Assembly: GCF_013365535.1 (NCBI RefSeq)
Contig: NZ_CP053590.1
Location: 4,020,501 to 4,084,500, forward strand
Source: Aquimarina sp. TRL1
GTDB taxonomy: Bacteria > Bacteroidota > Bacteroidia > Flavobacteriales > Flavobacteriaceae
Length of the DNA: 64,000 nucleotides
Reading direction: 5' to 3'
In this document: one piece after another, positions 1-9,008 of the stretch
How the letters are laid out: every line of letters starts with the position of its first letter
How positions within the stretch are numbered: the first letter of the stretch is position 1
Position numbers and translations under genes: made by a program
The notes under the pieces: generated by a model
The model's database searches: none
Told to the model about the DNA's origin: nothing
The model's input: the letters and a program-made list of their open reading frames with translations, nothing else

Positions 1-118
1 AGATAAGTCAATAGAAGAGTTATTGTCGTTCTATATGGGTAAGAATACACCACAGCGACAAGAGTTTATCATTGATAATCTAAAAGTGGAATTAGATACC
101 CCGGAAGATGAAGCATAA
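1..118 (+). CDS. parE: DNA topoisomerase IV subunit B, C-terminal end (partial)
   Basis: Only the last 38 codons of this gene are in the window. The reading frame starts at base 2 and ends with TAA at 116-118. It encodes a tail containing [18 protein letters not shown] followed by an acidic end, which matches the C-terminus of GyrB/ParE-type ATPase subunits, where the MGK.....R..FI segment is conserved. The next gene, 26 bp downstream on the same strand, is the A subunit parC, so this is almost certainly parE in a parE-parC operon. In topoisomerase IV the B subunit binds and hydrolyses ATP and the A subunit cuts DNA. The assignment rests on the short tail plus gene order. Confidence 0.8.
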   Translation, partial: DKSIEELLSFYMGKNTPQRQEFIIDNLKVELDTPEDEA

Positions 119-144
119 TTATTAAAGTGAGGGCATTATAGTAT

Positions 145-2811
145 ATGGATATAGAAAACGAACACGAACACGAAGAATTATATAACCCTTCAGAATCTTC
201 GGAGCATCAAGAGCAACAAGAAGTGATAACCAAGGTATCCGGAATGTATAAAGATTGGTTCCTGGATTATGCTTCTTATGTAATTCTGGAACGTGCTGTT
301 CCGGCTATCGAAGATGGGTTAAAACCTGTACAACGAAGGATTCTTCATTCTATGAAGGACCTGGATGACGGTAGGTATAATAAGGTTGCCAATATAGTCG
401 GGCATACGATGCAGTATCACCCACATGGAGATGCCAGTATCGCAGATGCGATGGTGCAGATTGGTCAAAAAGATTTATTGATCGATATGCAGGGAAACTG
501 GGGGAACATTCTCACAGGAGACAGGGCGGCTGCTTCCAGGTATATCGAAGCCAGATTGTCTAAGTTCGCATTGGATGTTGTGTACAATCCCAAAGTTACC
601 GACTGGCAATTGTCATATGATGGGAGGAAAAAAGAACCTATAAACTTACCGGTAAAATTCCCTTTACTATTAGCACAAGGAGCAGAAGGAATTGCAGTAG
701 GGTTGAGTACCAAAGTATTGCCTCATAATTTTATAGAATTAATCGATGCTTCTATAAAACATCTGAAAGGGAAAAAGTTTACGATATATCCGGATTTCCC
801 TACTGCGGGGATTGCGGATTTTACAAACTATAATGATGGGAATAGAGGAGGAAAAGCGAGAGTACGAGCTAAAATAGCACAGCACGAAAAGAATTCCCTG
901 GTCATAACAGAAATTCCTTTTTCTACCACTACGACTTCTCTGATTGATTCTATTCTTAAAGCAAATGATAAAGGCAAGATAAAAATCAAGAAGATAGAAG
1001 ATAATACTGCGGCAGAAGTCGAAATATTGATACACCTGCCTTCTGGAATATCTCCTGACAAAACAATTGATGCATTGTATGCATTTACGAATTGCGAGGT
1101 ATCAATTTCTCCTTTGGGATGCGTAATTGAAGATAATAAACCTAATTTTATTGGGGTATCAGAAATGCTTCGAAGGTCTACTGATAATACAGTAGAATTA
1201 TTGAAGCAAGAACTAGAAATTCAATTAAATGAATTACAGGAACAGTGGCATTTTGCTTCTTTAGAGCGAATTTTTATAGAAAACCGCATCTACCGGGAAA
1301 TAGAAGAAGAAGAAACCTGGGAAGGAGTTATATCTGCTATTTATAAAGGGCTGCAACCACATATAACACATCTGAAAAGAGATGTTACAGAAGAAGATAT
1401 TGTTCGTCTTACAGAAATCCGAATCAAGCGAATCTCAAAATTTGATATTGATAAGGCACAGCAACGTATCGAGGCATTAGAAGAAGATATTGCAGCGGTA
1501 AAACACAATTTGGAACATCTGGTAGCATACGCGATTTCTTATTTCCAAAGATTAAAAGATACTTACGGAAAAGGAAGAGAGCGAAAAACAGAAATGAAGA
1601 TATTTGATGATATCGAAGCAACTAAGGTTGTAATCCGAAACACTAAACTCTATGTGAATAGAGAAGAAGGATTTGTAGGGACTTCTCTTCGGAAAGATGA
1701 GTATGTTGCAGATTGTGCGGATATTGATGATGTAATTTGTTTTATGGCGTCAGGAAAAATGATGATTACTCGAGTTGATTCCAAAACTTTTGTCGGTAAG
1801 GATATTATTCACGTAGCAGTCTTTAAGAAAAAAGATAAACGAACCATCTATAATATGATCTATCAGGATGGGCGAGGAGGTACATCCTATGTGAAACGAT
1901 TCGCAGTAACAGGAGTAACCAGAGATAAAGAATACGATCTTACACAAGGAAAAAAAGGTTCTAAGGTTACCTATTTTTCTGCAAATCCAAATGGAGAAGC
2001 TGAAGTAGTAACCATTTTATTACGACAAGCAGGAAGTATCAAAAAACTGAAATTCGACCTTAACTTTGCCGATTTGTTGATCAAAGGAAGAGGCGTAAAA
2101 GGGAATGTAGTAACTAAGTATAATATCAAACGAATAGAATTAAAAGAACAAGGAGTTTCTACCTTAAAACCGAGAAAAATATGGTTTGATGATACGGTAC
2201 AGCGATTAAATGTTGATGGAAGAGGAGAGTTGTTAGGAGAATTTAAAGGAGAGGACCGCTTGTTAATTGTTACTCAGAAAGGATATATCAAAACCTTAGT
2301 ACCAGAAATGACCTTGCATTTTGATTCTGATATGATTGTATTAGAAAAGTGGGAACCTAAAAAGCCAATTTCAGCTATTTATTGGGAGGGGGATAAAGAA
2401 CGGTATTATGTGAAACGTTTCCTGATAGAAAGTGCTGACAGAGAAGATCTGTTTATTACAGACCATCCAAAATCGAGAATGGAGATCGTTTCTACGGATT
2501 ACAGACCTATTGCCGAAGTAGTTTATTCTAAAATCAGAGGAAAAGACCAAAAACCAAACTGGGAAGTAAACCTGGAAGAGTTTATTGCTATCAAAGGATT
2601 AAAAGCACTAGGGAATCAGTTGACAACAGAAAAAATAAAACAGATAAACTTGCTGGATCCATTGCCATATGAATTGCCGGAAGAGGAAGCAGATGTTCCT
2701 GATGCGGAAGAAGCTACAGAAGATGAAGCGGCAGGAGCAGCAAATGGAGAAACAATAGAGCTTGATGATGATTTTTCTGAAGATAATGGAGAGCAAACTT
2801 CTCTTTTTTAG
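145..2811 (+). CDS. parC: DNA topoisomerase IV subunit A
   Basis: This is the DNA-cleaving subunit of a type IIA topoisomerase, which with ParE decatenates and relaxes chromosomes. The 888-residue protein has an acidic N-terminal extension, then the breakage-reunion domain from about residue 35. The YHPHGD motif is at 91-96 and the catalytic tyrosine is Y133 in AAASRYIEARLS. A helical coiled region spans about 430-490, then a beta-pinwheel-like C-terminal domain without a clear GyrA box, and a strongly acidic tail. The missing GyrA box and the adjacent parE tail favour ParC over GyrA. In the quinolone-resistance-determining region, the residue matching E. coli GyrA Ser83 is Ala97, while the Asp87 position is kept as Asp101. 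The ATG at 145 follows parE closely. Confidence 0.93.
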   Translation: MDIENEHEHEELYNPSESSEHQEQQEVITKVSGMYKDWFLDYASYVILERAVPAIEDGLKPVQRRILHSMKDLDDGRYNKVANIVGHTMQYHPHGDASIADAMVQIGQKDLLIDMQGNWGNILTGDRAAASRYIEARLSKFALDVVYNPKVTDWQLSYDGRKKEPINLPVKFPLLLAQGAEGIAVGLSTKVLPHNFIELIDASIKHLKGKKFTIYPDFPTAGIADFTNYNDGNRGGKARVRAKIAQHEKNSLVITEIPFSTTTTSLIDSILKANDKGKIKIKKIEDNTAAEVEILIHLPSGISPDKTIDALYAFTNCEVSISPLGCVIEDNKPNFIGVSEMLRRSTDNTVELLKQELEIQLNELQEQWHFASLERIFIENRIYREIEEEETWEGVISAIYKGLQPHITHLKRDVTEEDIVRLTEIRIKRISKFDIDKAQQRIEALEEDIAAVKHNLEHLVAYAISYFQRLKDTYGKGRERKTEMKIFDDIEATKVVIRNTKLYVNREEGFVGTSLRKDEYVADCADIDDVICFMASGKMMITRVDSKTFVGKDIIHVAVFKKKDKRTIYNMIYQDGRGGTSYVKRFAVTGVTRDKEYDLTQGKKGSKVTYFSANPNGEAEVVTILLRQAGSIKKLKFDLNFADLLIKGRGVKGNVVTKYNIKRIELKEQGVSTLKPRKIWFDDTVQRLNVDGRGELLGEFKGEDRLLIVTQKGYIKTLVPEMTLHFDSDMIVLEKWEPKKPISAIYWEGDKERYYVKRFLIESADREDLFITDHPKSRMEIVSTDYRPIAEVVYSKIRGKDQKPNWEVNLEEFIAIKGLKALGNQLTTEKIKQINLLDPLPYELPEEEADVPDAEEATEDEAAGAANGETIELDDDFSEDNGEQTSLF

Positions 2812-2886
2812 AAAGAAAAAGTCTTTTGATACGATCTAGGAATAGTAGAATCTCAGGGAGTGAATATCCCATAAAGAAGTGATGTT

Positions 2887-3732
2887 TTGACAGAGATTAT
2901 TAAAAAATATATAGATGTAGATAGTATAGAAGGTATTATTCTATACAGTTTCATTATTTTCTTTATTAGCTGGGGAATTTCAATAGTTTTCAGGAAAATG
3001 CTGATGCTTTTTCTGAATAAAAAAGAGCAAAAATCCAGGTATAGTGTGACCAGCTTGCGATTTGTCAGTAATTCGGTGCGATTTATATTTTTTATAATCG
3101 CCTTTATTATTGTAATAGGCACAGTACCTTTTCTAAGAAGACAAGCAGGTTTAATTTTTTCAGGGGCAGGAATTCTTGCAGCAATTATAGGTTTTGCAGC
3201 GCAGGCAGCGATTTCTAACCTTATTGCGGGGATGTTTATCGTTATCTTCAAGCCTTTCAGAATTGGGGATTATATAAAATTGGATTTGGAGCGAGTAGGT
3301 ATTGTTGTAGATATCACGCTTCGACATACCGTGATAAATACCTTTGAGAATAAACGATTAATTATCCCTAATTCCATTATTAGTACAGAATCTATCCTGA
3401 ATCATACAATCGAGGATAGTAAGGTTTTGAGTTTTAATAATTTTAAAGTGGGGATTAATGCAGATTTGGATCTGGTGCGAAAAATCATTTTGGAGGAGGC
3501 GAATAAACTGGAATACATTGCGGATTTTAGTAATGAAGTAAAAGATGCTTCAGAAGTACGGGTGATTGATGTACATGAATCTTATATTCATGTTCGTGCT
3601 TATGTATGGATAACCGAACCTTTTGAAGAGTTTAAAATGAAATGCAAACTGAAAGAAAATATACATAAGCGCTTTCTGGCAGAAGGGGTAGAGATGCCGA
3701 TTCCTCTCAGAAAAATTATTTCAGAAGCTTAA
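2887..3732 (+). CDS. small-conductance mechanosensitive channel (MscS family)
   Basis: This inner-membrane channel of 281 residues would open under membrane tension and release osmolytes on hypo-osmotic shock. Three hydrophobic segments lie at about 15-35, 60-85 and 90-125. The last carries the Ala/Gly-rich pore helix of MscS (IIGFAAQAAISNLIAG) followed by KPFRIGDYI, the conserved entry to the cytoplasmic beta domain. The length is typical for an MscS core protein. The start is TTG: an in-frame stop lies at 2872-2874 and the next methionine is at residue 38, inside the membrane part. An AAGAAGTG stretch just upstream may serve as a ribosome-binding site. It lies 75 bp after parC and converges with the receptor gene. 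Family assignment is firm; start is probable. Confidence 0.88.
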   Translation: MTEIIKKYIDVDSIEGIILYSFIIFFISWGISIVFRKMLMLFLNKKEQKSRYSVTSLRFVSNSVRFIFFIIAFIIVIGTVPFLRRQAGLIFSGAGILAAIIGFAAQAAISNLIAGMFIVIFKPFRIGDYIKLDLERVGIVVDITLRHTVINTFENKRLIIPNSIISTESILNHTIEDSKVLSFNNFKVGINADLDLVRKIILEEANKLEYIADFSNEVKDASEVRVIDVHESYIHVRAYVWITEPFEEFKMKCKLKENIHKRFLAEGVEMPIPLRKIISEA

Positions 3733-3805
3733 GAAGGAGTGCCGCCTGCGTCAAATAGGCTTATTGCAATTCAACATAGACAGCACTCAGGGTATATGTA
3801 AAAAA

Positions 3806-6151
3806 TCAAAAAGAGAGTTTATAGCTTATATTAGGAATCATGATGGTTTCATTTTGCTCATCTACGGTCTGATGTTTAAAATTGTAGCGATGCCCGAAAA
3901 ATTCTTCACTTTTATTCGCATTTATAATTTTTAGTGACAATTGTTGAGATGATTTCTTTTTATTCCAAGTATAATTGACAGTGATATGAGAAACCAAAGA
4001 AGGATCAACCTGTTCTGTAAATGGAGTGGTCTCATCATAAATTACCTTCTCTGCATTTAGAGAAGCTTCTTCATCAACTAAAGAATGTCTTTCTCCTCCT
4101 TGAAGTCCTACTCTCAGGTTTACTCCCAGTATATTTTGTTTGGTTTTTCCCATAGGGAACTCTTTTCCGATTAGAGCGTTTACTAAGTATCCTTTATTAA
4201 ATCGGGTATTATACCATTCGTTTAGATCAGTTTTATACTTTGATTCGAATATAGACCCGGTAAACATATAGTATAGTCCATTATCGAGATACCGTTCCAG
4301 AGTTACATCAACTCCGTAGTTTTTTCCTTCTCCAGAATTGGTAAAAGTATCGGTAATAAACCAGTCATTTTGCAAATTTAAAAGTGAGTAACTACTGTTT
4401 TCTATACTAGGAATATCATATAATAACTGATAATAAGGTTCTATTTTTAGGTGCAAGTGCTCATTAATATTCCAGTCATATCCAAGAATAAAATGATGTG
4501 CTTTTGTAAAATCAAGCTCTTTATTCGTCACAGCAGCATTAGCAGTTTGTGGTTTTATAAAGTAGAAATTAATAGGTTCCAGTCTACTGTGTAATCCATA
4601 TCCGATACTCAGTTCGTGGTTTTTGTGCAGTTGATAAGCAAGTCCAACTCTCGGTTCTATCGTATAATTGTCATTTAAGGTAAAATATTGAGCATTTATA
4701 CCGAGGTTAAGGGTAAAGTTTTGTGCAGAAAACTTGGAATTAGAGAAGAAAGCCAGCAGGTTACTAGATCCGTTTTCAGAAACAATGGTATTTAGCGGGT
4801 TCCCTGTATTTTGAGCATCTTTAAGCGATAAGTCATAAGCCATTCTGGTGGCAGTAACCCCGGTTTTATTAGCATGCTTTTTAGAAAACTTTGTTTTGAT
4901 AAATGATTTAAAAACAATGTTATAATAGCGATTATCAATCGTACTTTGAGGTACCAGGTGCTGAGCATTGTTTAACCGGTCTGTTTCTATATCCAGCCCA
5001 TTATTTGTTATCGCTAGGGTAGAGTTAAGAAAGCTTTTATCCGAGAGCATAATCTTGTGATTGATTCCGGCAGCTCCCATGTATTGTCTGGCATCTTCAT
5101 CTTCGATATCATCATAATACTGACGATCGGCAACAACCTCTTCTATTTCATTCCCGGATTTATCGATGAGTCCGATTCCCCAAAGAGAAAAAGTACCGAC
5201 CTTTTTGGTTGGAAATTTAAATTTAAAGGCCAGATCCTGATAATTTATTCCTTCTGTTCCTTCTGGAAGAATAGGAGAGATAAGGCTAAGAGTAGAATAT
5301 CGATAATTAAACAGGTAAGATGCCTTGCTGTTTTTACTTAAAGGACCTTCAGAAGCCACGTCGATTCCAATCAATCCTAATTGTACGCTATGTTCATGCT
5401 TACCACTGTTTCCTGATCGCATACGAATATCAAACACACCAGAAAGGGCATTGTTATATTCTGCGGGAAAAGCTCCGGTAAAGAAATCGGAATTCGCCAG
5501 TAAGTTACTACTTAAAGCACTTAATCCACCGCCTCCAAAAGAGTTGAGATCTGCAAAATGATTAGGATTGGGAATTTCTATCCCCTCAATTTTCCATTGT
5601 AGAAACTTGGGAGCATTTCCACGAATCACAATTGCATTACTACTGACACTACTGGCTACTCCAGCAAAAGCAGAAGCAAGTCGTGCCGGATCATCAAATC
5701 CTCCGGCATATTTATTAGCGTCTTCTACGCTGAGCATTCTGGCACTAACAGTAGCCATGGCGTTTAATGCCTTCTCTTTTTGGATTCTCGGTTTGATAAC
5801 CACCTCGTCTAAGCTGGCAGCCATTTCTCTTAGTTTGAATGTCAGTACCACCTCTTTAGCCCTGGTTACTAAAACTTCAGGGATAATAACAGGTTCATAT
5901 CCTACATAAGAAGCCTGAATATCATATCGTTTTACAGGAATATCTTCAAACAAAAATTGACCATCAATATCACTGGTTGTTCCGATAACAGGATCTGTAC
6001 CGACTAATACTACTGTAGCAAAGGGTAGCGGGGTTTGGGTAACTTCGTCAATGATGGTTCCCTTAATGTTTTGTGTAAGTTCCTGCGAAAAAACACAATA
6101 TGGAGCCAAAGCAAAGAGTAGTACATAAAGAAAGAAAGCTTTAATATTCAT
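3806..6151 (-). CDS. TonB-dependent outer-membrane receptor
   Basis: This 781-residue outer-membrane protein should import a ligand across the outer membrane using TonB energy; the substrate cannot be read from sequence. A signal peptide occupies residues 1-22. A carboxypeptidase-regulatory-like domain follows (about 27-110, GTIIDEVTQTPLPFATV and the SYVGYEP strand), typical of Bacteroidota receptors. A plug domain covers about 130-240 with AIVIRGNAPKF and an IEGIEIPNPNHF loop, and a long beta-barrel ends in a terminal phenylalanine (SYKLSF). No SusD partner is adjacent, so it is not a SusC/D pair. It has its own promoter (6167-6197) and is a monocistronic unit convergent with the mechanosensitive channel gene. 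Confidence 0.88.
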   Translation of the reverse strand: MNIKAFFLYVLLFALAPYCVFSQELTQNIKGTIIDEVTQTPLPFATVVLVGTDPVIGTTSDIDGQFLFEDIPVKRYDIQASYVGYEPVIIPEVLVTRAKEVVLTFKLREMAASLDEVVIKPRIQKEKALNAMATVSARMLSVEDANKYAGGFDDPARLASAFAGVASSVSSNAIVIRGNAPKFLQWKIEGIEIPNPNHFADLNSFGGGGLSALSSNLLANSDFFTGAFPAEYNNALSGVFDIRMRSGNSGKHEHSVQLGLIGIDVASEGPLSKNSKASYLFNYRYSTLSLISPILPEGTEGINYQDLAFKFKFPTKKVGTFSLWGIGLIDKSGNEIEEVVADRQYYDDIEDEDARQYMGAAGINHKIMLSDKSFLNSTLAITNNGLDIETDRLNNAQHLVPQSTIDNRYYNIVFKSFIKTKFSKKHANKTGVTATRMAYDLSLKDAQNTGNPLNTIVSENGSSNLLAFFSNSKFSAQNFTLNLGINAQYFTLNDNYTIEPRVGLAYQLHKNHELSIGYGLHSRLEPINFYFIKPQTANAAVTNKELDFTKAHHFILGYDWNINEHLHLKIEPYYQLLYDIPSIENSSYSLLNLQNDWFITDTFTNSGEGKNYGVDVTLERYLDNGLYYMFTGSIFESKYKTDLNEWYNTRFNKGYLVNALIGKEFPMGKTKQNILGVNLRVGLQGGERHSLVDEEASLNAEKVIYDETTPFTEQVDPSLVSHITVNYTWNKKKSSQQLSLKIINANKSEEFFGHRYNFKHQTVDEQNETIMIPNISYKLSF

Positions 6152-6166
6152 TTACTTTTTTGATAT

Positions 6167-6197
6167 CAAAACTATCTTTCTTTATAAGGAACCGCAA
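6167..6197 (-). promoter_or_regulatory. promoter of the TonB-dependent receptor gene
   Basis: On the minus strand there is a -33 TTG at 6197-6195, a 20-bp spacer and the -7 octamer TAGTTTTG at 6174-6167. This matches the Bacteroidota housekeeping pattern TTG-N17-23-TAnnTTTG exactly. The start codon at 6151 would give a leader of roughly 10 nt. Confidence 0.7.
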
Positions 6198-6219
6198 TAC
6201 TGATTAATCAGTATTTATA

Positions 6220-6996
6220 TTATACTAAGCCTAAACGGGAGGCATATTCAACTGCTTCGAAAGAATTGTTCGCTCCTAATTTCTTGAGTATTTTCTGACG
6301 GTGTGTATTTACTGTATGAATACTAATTGACAGATTATTAGATATTTCTTTACTCAAAAAACCTTCTTTTACCAAAATTAGAATTTCAGATTCCCTCTTA
6401 GAGAGCAGATCTGTAGTATTGTTTTTAAGAAATTGTTCTTTTACAGAAGAAACTTCCCCAGTTTTACTGTTTATCAATTGACTTTTGATTCCGGGATAAC
6501 TTTCTTGGTTGGGAGATACGTCCATAACATTAAGAGCTAGCCAAAAATTATTAAGCGTATCTAATTCTAAGACCATATGCTGTTCTATAACACGAACATA
6601 TTGATTTTCGTGGTTGAGGACCCTGTATTCATTTTGTAGTTTATAGTCTTTTCTTTTTTCCGGGGCGATGGAATACATGAATTTTAATAGAGCAATACCA
6701 TGTGCGGTTAATTGCATTAAATCATCAGGATGTATTCTGGAATTACTGTATTCATTAGTCGTATCTTTTACTTTTTCGGTATCATATCCAAAAATATCCT
6801 GTAAGTTACGTGAAGAATAAATATGTCTTTTCTGAAAAAGGTCAAAAACAGTAATTCCACTATTATTTACTTTTGCCATTTGGTCCAAAAAAGGAATTTG
6901 ATTTTCGAATATAGAATAATCAAGGGTGTCTTCTACAAATTTTTGTTGGTCAAGAACAGTGTAGTATTCTTGCATGATTTTTTGTAAATCATCCAT
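6220..6996 (-). CDS. PAS-domain LuxR-type transcription regulator
   Basis: This 258-residue protein is predicted to be a DNA-binding regulator with an N-terminal sensor. Residues about 40-150 resemble a PAS fold (ITVFDLFQKRHIYSSRNLQDIFGYD and a later YRVLNHENQYVRVIEQHM strand pair). The C-terminus, about 195-258, is a clear LuxR/NarL helix-turn-helix: LSKRESEILILVKEGFLSKEI, then the recognition helix SIHTVNTHRQKILKKLGANN. There is no receiver aspartate domain, so it is not a classical response regulator; the PAS domain may bind a small ligand. It is transcribed divergently from nothing nearby and lies 68 bp upstream of the receptor gene on the same strand, but that gene has its own promoter. 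Its target genes are unknown. Confidence 0.85.
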   Translation of the reverse strand: MDDLQKIMQEYYTVLDQQKFVEDTLDYSIFENQIPFLDQMAKVNNSGITVFDLFQKRHIYSSRNLQDIFGYDTEKVKDTTNEYSNSRIHPDDLMQLTAHGIALLKFMYSIAPEKRKDYKLQNEYRVLNHENQYVRVIEQHMVLELDTLNNFWLALNVMDVSPNQESYPGIKSQLINSKTGEVSSVKEQFLKNNTTDLLSKRESEILILVKEGFLSKEISNNLSISIHTVNTHRQKILKKLGANNSFEAVEYASRLGLV

Positions 6997-7068
6997 TTTT
7001 TTAAAGGGTTAGATTTATTAATAATTTTAAGAAGATTATAATTAGATAGTATTCGTTACAAAAAAGAT

Positions 7069-7602
7069 TTATAGATATTGATGGTATGCTTCTATTCTTT
7101 CTAGTAATCTAGTCATAAGATAAGTATTTTTTTCTGTCAATGTATCCGCAATTAATTTTGCTTCTTCATGATATGCCTGTATTTTTTCTTTTTTCCAATG
7201 AGGAGGAGGGGATTGTAAGTTGGTGATTCGATCTGCGAGTTTCACCATGCCTACCTCTTTTGATAACTTGTTTATTCTGGATAGGCTATCTTTCATCTGA
7301 TCCCGTTTATCAGGAAGGCTCACATTTTTGGTCAGCGCTAATACAGCATCTGCTACTGAACCTCCAAAATTCTTTTTTACCTCTTCATAGGTGGTGTCAG
7401 TATCTTCGATTACATCGTGCAAAATTGCTGCCTGAATTGCGAGATCGATGTTGAAATTTTTCTGTGCACTATATGCCATTAGGATTTCCATAGCGACATT
7501 AGAAATATGAACCAGATAATTTGCCTCAGATCCGGGAATTTTTTGCGTAGCGTGTTTTTCCCCTGCAAATTTGATCGCTTTTTGATATAACTCGTTTGTC
7601 AA
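7069..7602 (-). CDS. HD-domain hydrolase, MESH1/SpoT-hydrolase-like
   Basis: This stand-alone HD phosphohydrolase of about 177 residues resembles the (p)ppGpp-hydrolase half of RelA/SpoT, like metazoan MESH1. Visible motifs are an N-terminal AIKFAGEKHATQ helix, H...S for the first metal ligand (YLVHISNVAMEILM), the central HD pair in ILHDVIEDTDTTYEEV, and KLADRITNLQ for the last conserved Asp/Asn. There is no synthetase or TGS domain. I chose the TTG at 7602 (TNELYQKAIKF), which begins right at the domain; the frame also runs back to another TTG at 7650, adding 16 residues with no family match. Members of this family hydrolyse the 3'-pyrophosphate of ppGpp or, in animals, act on NADPH; the substrate here is inferred. 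Confidence 0.8.
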   Translation of the reverse strand: MTNELYQKAIKFAGEKHATQKIPGSEANYLVHISNVAMEILMAYSAQKNFNIDLAIQAAILHDVIEDTDTTYEEVKKNFGGSVADAVLALTKNVSLPDKRDQMKDSLSRINKLSKEVGMVKLADRITNLQSPPPHWKKEKIQAYHEEAKLIADTLTEKNTYLMTRLLERIEAYHQYL

Positions 7603-7689
7603 AACATAGGTGATTTCGATAAATATACTATTAAGGAAATTGAGCAGCAAATTATACTACAGGAAATTGAAAGAAGAACAGGGGAGGCG

Positions 7690-7731
7690 AAGCAAAACAA
7701 AAAAGCTAGTATCTGATAGTATACTAGCTTT
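7690..7731 (-). terminator. intrinsic terminator after the XRE-lipoprotein-TerC unit
   Basis: A perfect 11-bp stem, AAAGCTAGTAT (7702-7712) with ATACTAGCTTT (7721-7731) and an 8-nt loop, is followed on the minus strand by a T-rich run (TTTTTTGTTTTG). It sits about 50 bp beyond the terC stop codon. Confidence 0.8.
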
Positions 7732-7778
7732 AAATATATTGTATGACGGGTTTTGGTATTCCCGGTATATGTTAAAAT

Positions 7779-8570
7779 TTATTGACTGTTCTTTTTTCTC
7801 AGCTTAAAGTTTAAAAATTCAATAAATAGAGAGAAGGTAATGGTAAAATACAGGTACCCTTTAGGAATTGCACCAATCTCTTCATCAAAAATTTTGAAAT
7901 GAGCCAGGTGGGCAGCTTCTGTGATAAGCATAAACCCTATCAGGATTAAGAAAGAAAGACCTAAAATTTGAACAGAAGGGTGTTTATTGACAAAACGTCC
8001 GACAGGTACAGCAAAAATCATCATAACCAAAACAGATAAAACGACAGCGATAATCATGATGATCAACGCATCATTAGGATTTTCGCTAAGACCGCTTGTC
8101 ATTCCTACAGCTGTCAGGATTGAATCAAATGAAAAAACAATATTAATCAGAGTGATTTGAAGAATAGCTCGTGATAGTGAATTAGAGCTTTTTGCCTTGA
8201 CTTCTTTTTCTTCTTCTCCTTTTTCTTCCACTTTTTCGTGGATTTCATGTACACTTTTATAAAGAAGGAAAATCCCTCCTCCAAATAGTATAAGTGCCTG
8301 ACCACTAATTCCCGCTTCTAACCAGGGGAGGTTGATATGCCAGAATGGAGCTTCCATCGCTACCAGAAGAGAAATACCGAATAACAATACAATTCTCATA
8401 ATCATAGCCAGGAATAATCCAATATTAGTGGCTTTTTTTTGTTGTGTCTTTTCTAGCTTACTAGAAGCAATAGATATAAAAATGATATTGTCTATTCCTA
8501 ATACAATTTCCAGGAAGGTTAAAGTAACCAGGGCTCCCCATGCATCCGGGGATGATAAAATGTCAAACAT
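7779..8570 (-). CDS. TerC-family integral membrane protein
   Basis: This 263-residue inner-membrane protein belongs to the TerC family, whose members are linked to tellurite resistance and more recently to manganese export; metal export is the safer inference. About seven membrane segments are visible. The two hallmark acidic motifs are present: EIVLGIDNIIFI (around residues 21-32) and SFDSILTAVGM (around 150). A charged loop rich in EKxEEKGEEEK separates them (around 105-125). The ATG shares one base with the stop codon of the upstream lipoprotein gene (TAATG), indicating translational coupling in one transcript. Confidence 0.88.
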   Translation of the reverse strand: MFDILSSPDAWGALVTLTFLEIVLGIDNIIFISIASSKLEKTQQKKATNIGLFLAMIMRIVLLFGISLLVAMEAPFWHINLPWLEAGISGQALILFGGGIFLLYKSVHEIHEKVEEKGEEEKEVKAKSSNSLSRAILQITLINIVFSFDSILTAVGMTSGLSENPNDALIIMIIAVVLSVLVMMIFAVPVGRFVNKHPSVQILGLSFLILIGFMLITEAAHLAHFKIFDEEIGAIPKGYLYFTITFSLFIEFLNFKLRKKNSQ

Positions 8571-8941
8571 TATTTTATTTTTTTAGCGGTTCCACGTTGT
8601 TTTGTCGACGACCCGACAAGTCCGTATTCAAAAGTATAGGAATCTCCATCGGTTGTCAAAATTTTCATATGAATAGCCTTTTCTTCAGATCTGTTTTTAG
8701 GATGAAGTTTCTTGACGATATATTCACAATCATTTATCCAGCGTACACTGGAAGTGTCACTTTTGCCAAGAAAAAAATCAATTTCTATAGAATCATTTCT
8801 GATGAATTGGGTTTTGGCGAGTTCCCCGTCGAGGTATGTTTCAAACTCAAATGTCCCGTTTTGAAATTTTTTACAATTCCTCTCTTGTTGATAACATCCG
8901 GTAAGCATTAAAAAAATGCAGATAAAAGCGATTGGCTTCAT
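8570..8941 (-). CDS. small lipoprotein of unknown function
   Basis: I do not recognise this 123-residue protein. The start chosen is the methionine of MKPAFI-like sequence MKPIAFICIFLMLTGC, which gives a textbook lipoprotein signal peptide with lipobox LTGC; the open frame extends 47 codons further upstream but that part overlaps the XRE gene and lacks signal features. After the lipidated Cys comes a small beta-rich domain with NGTFEFETYLDGELAKTQF and a C-terminal half with YIVKKLHPKNRSEEKAIHM. Flavobacterial genomes often encode such a DNA-distal lipoprotein just before terC. It ends by sharing a base with the terC start codon, so it is probably co-translated with it. Confidence 0.7.
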   Translation of the reverse strand: MKPIAFICIFLMLTGCYQQERNCKKFQNGTFEFETYLDGELAKTQFIRNDSIEIDFFLGKSDTSSVRWINDCEYIVKKLHPKNRSEEKAIHMKILTTDGDSYTFEYGLVGSSTKQRGTAKKIK

Positions 8942-9008
8942 ATATGAATAATAAGGCTGAACGAAAATAAATCTATTTCCAGAAAAAATACAAGAATGCT
9001 GAAAAAAA

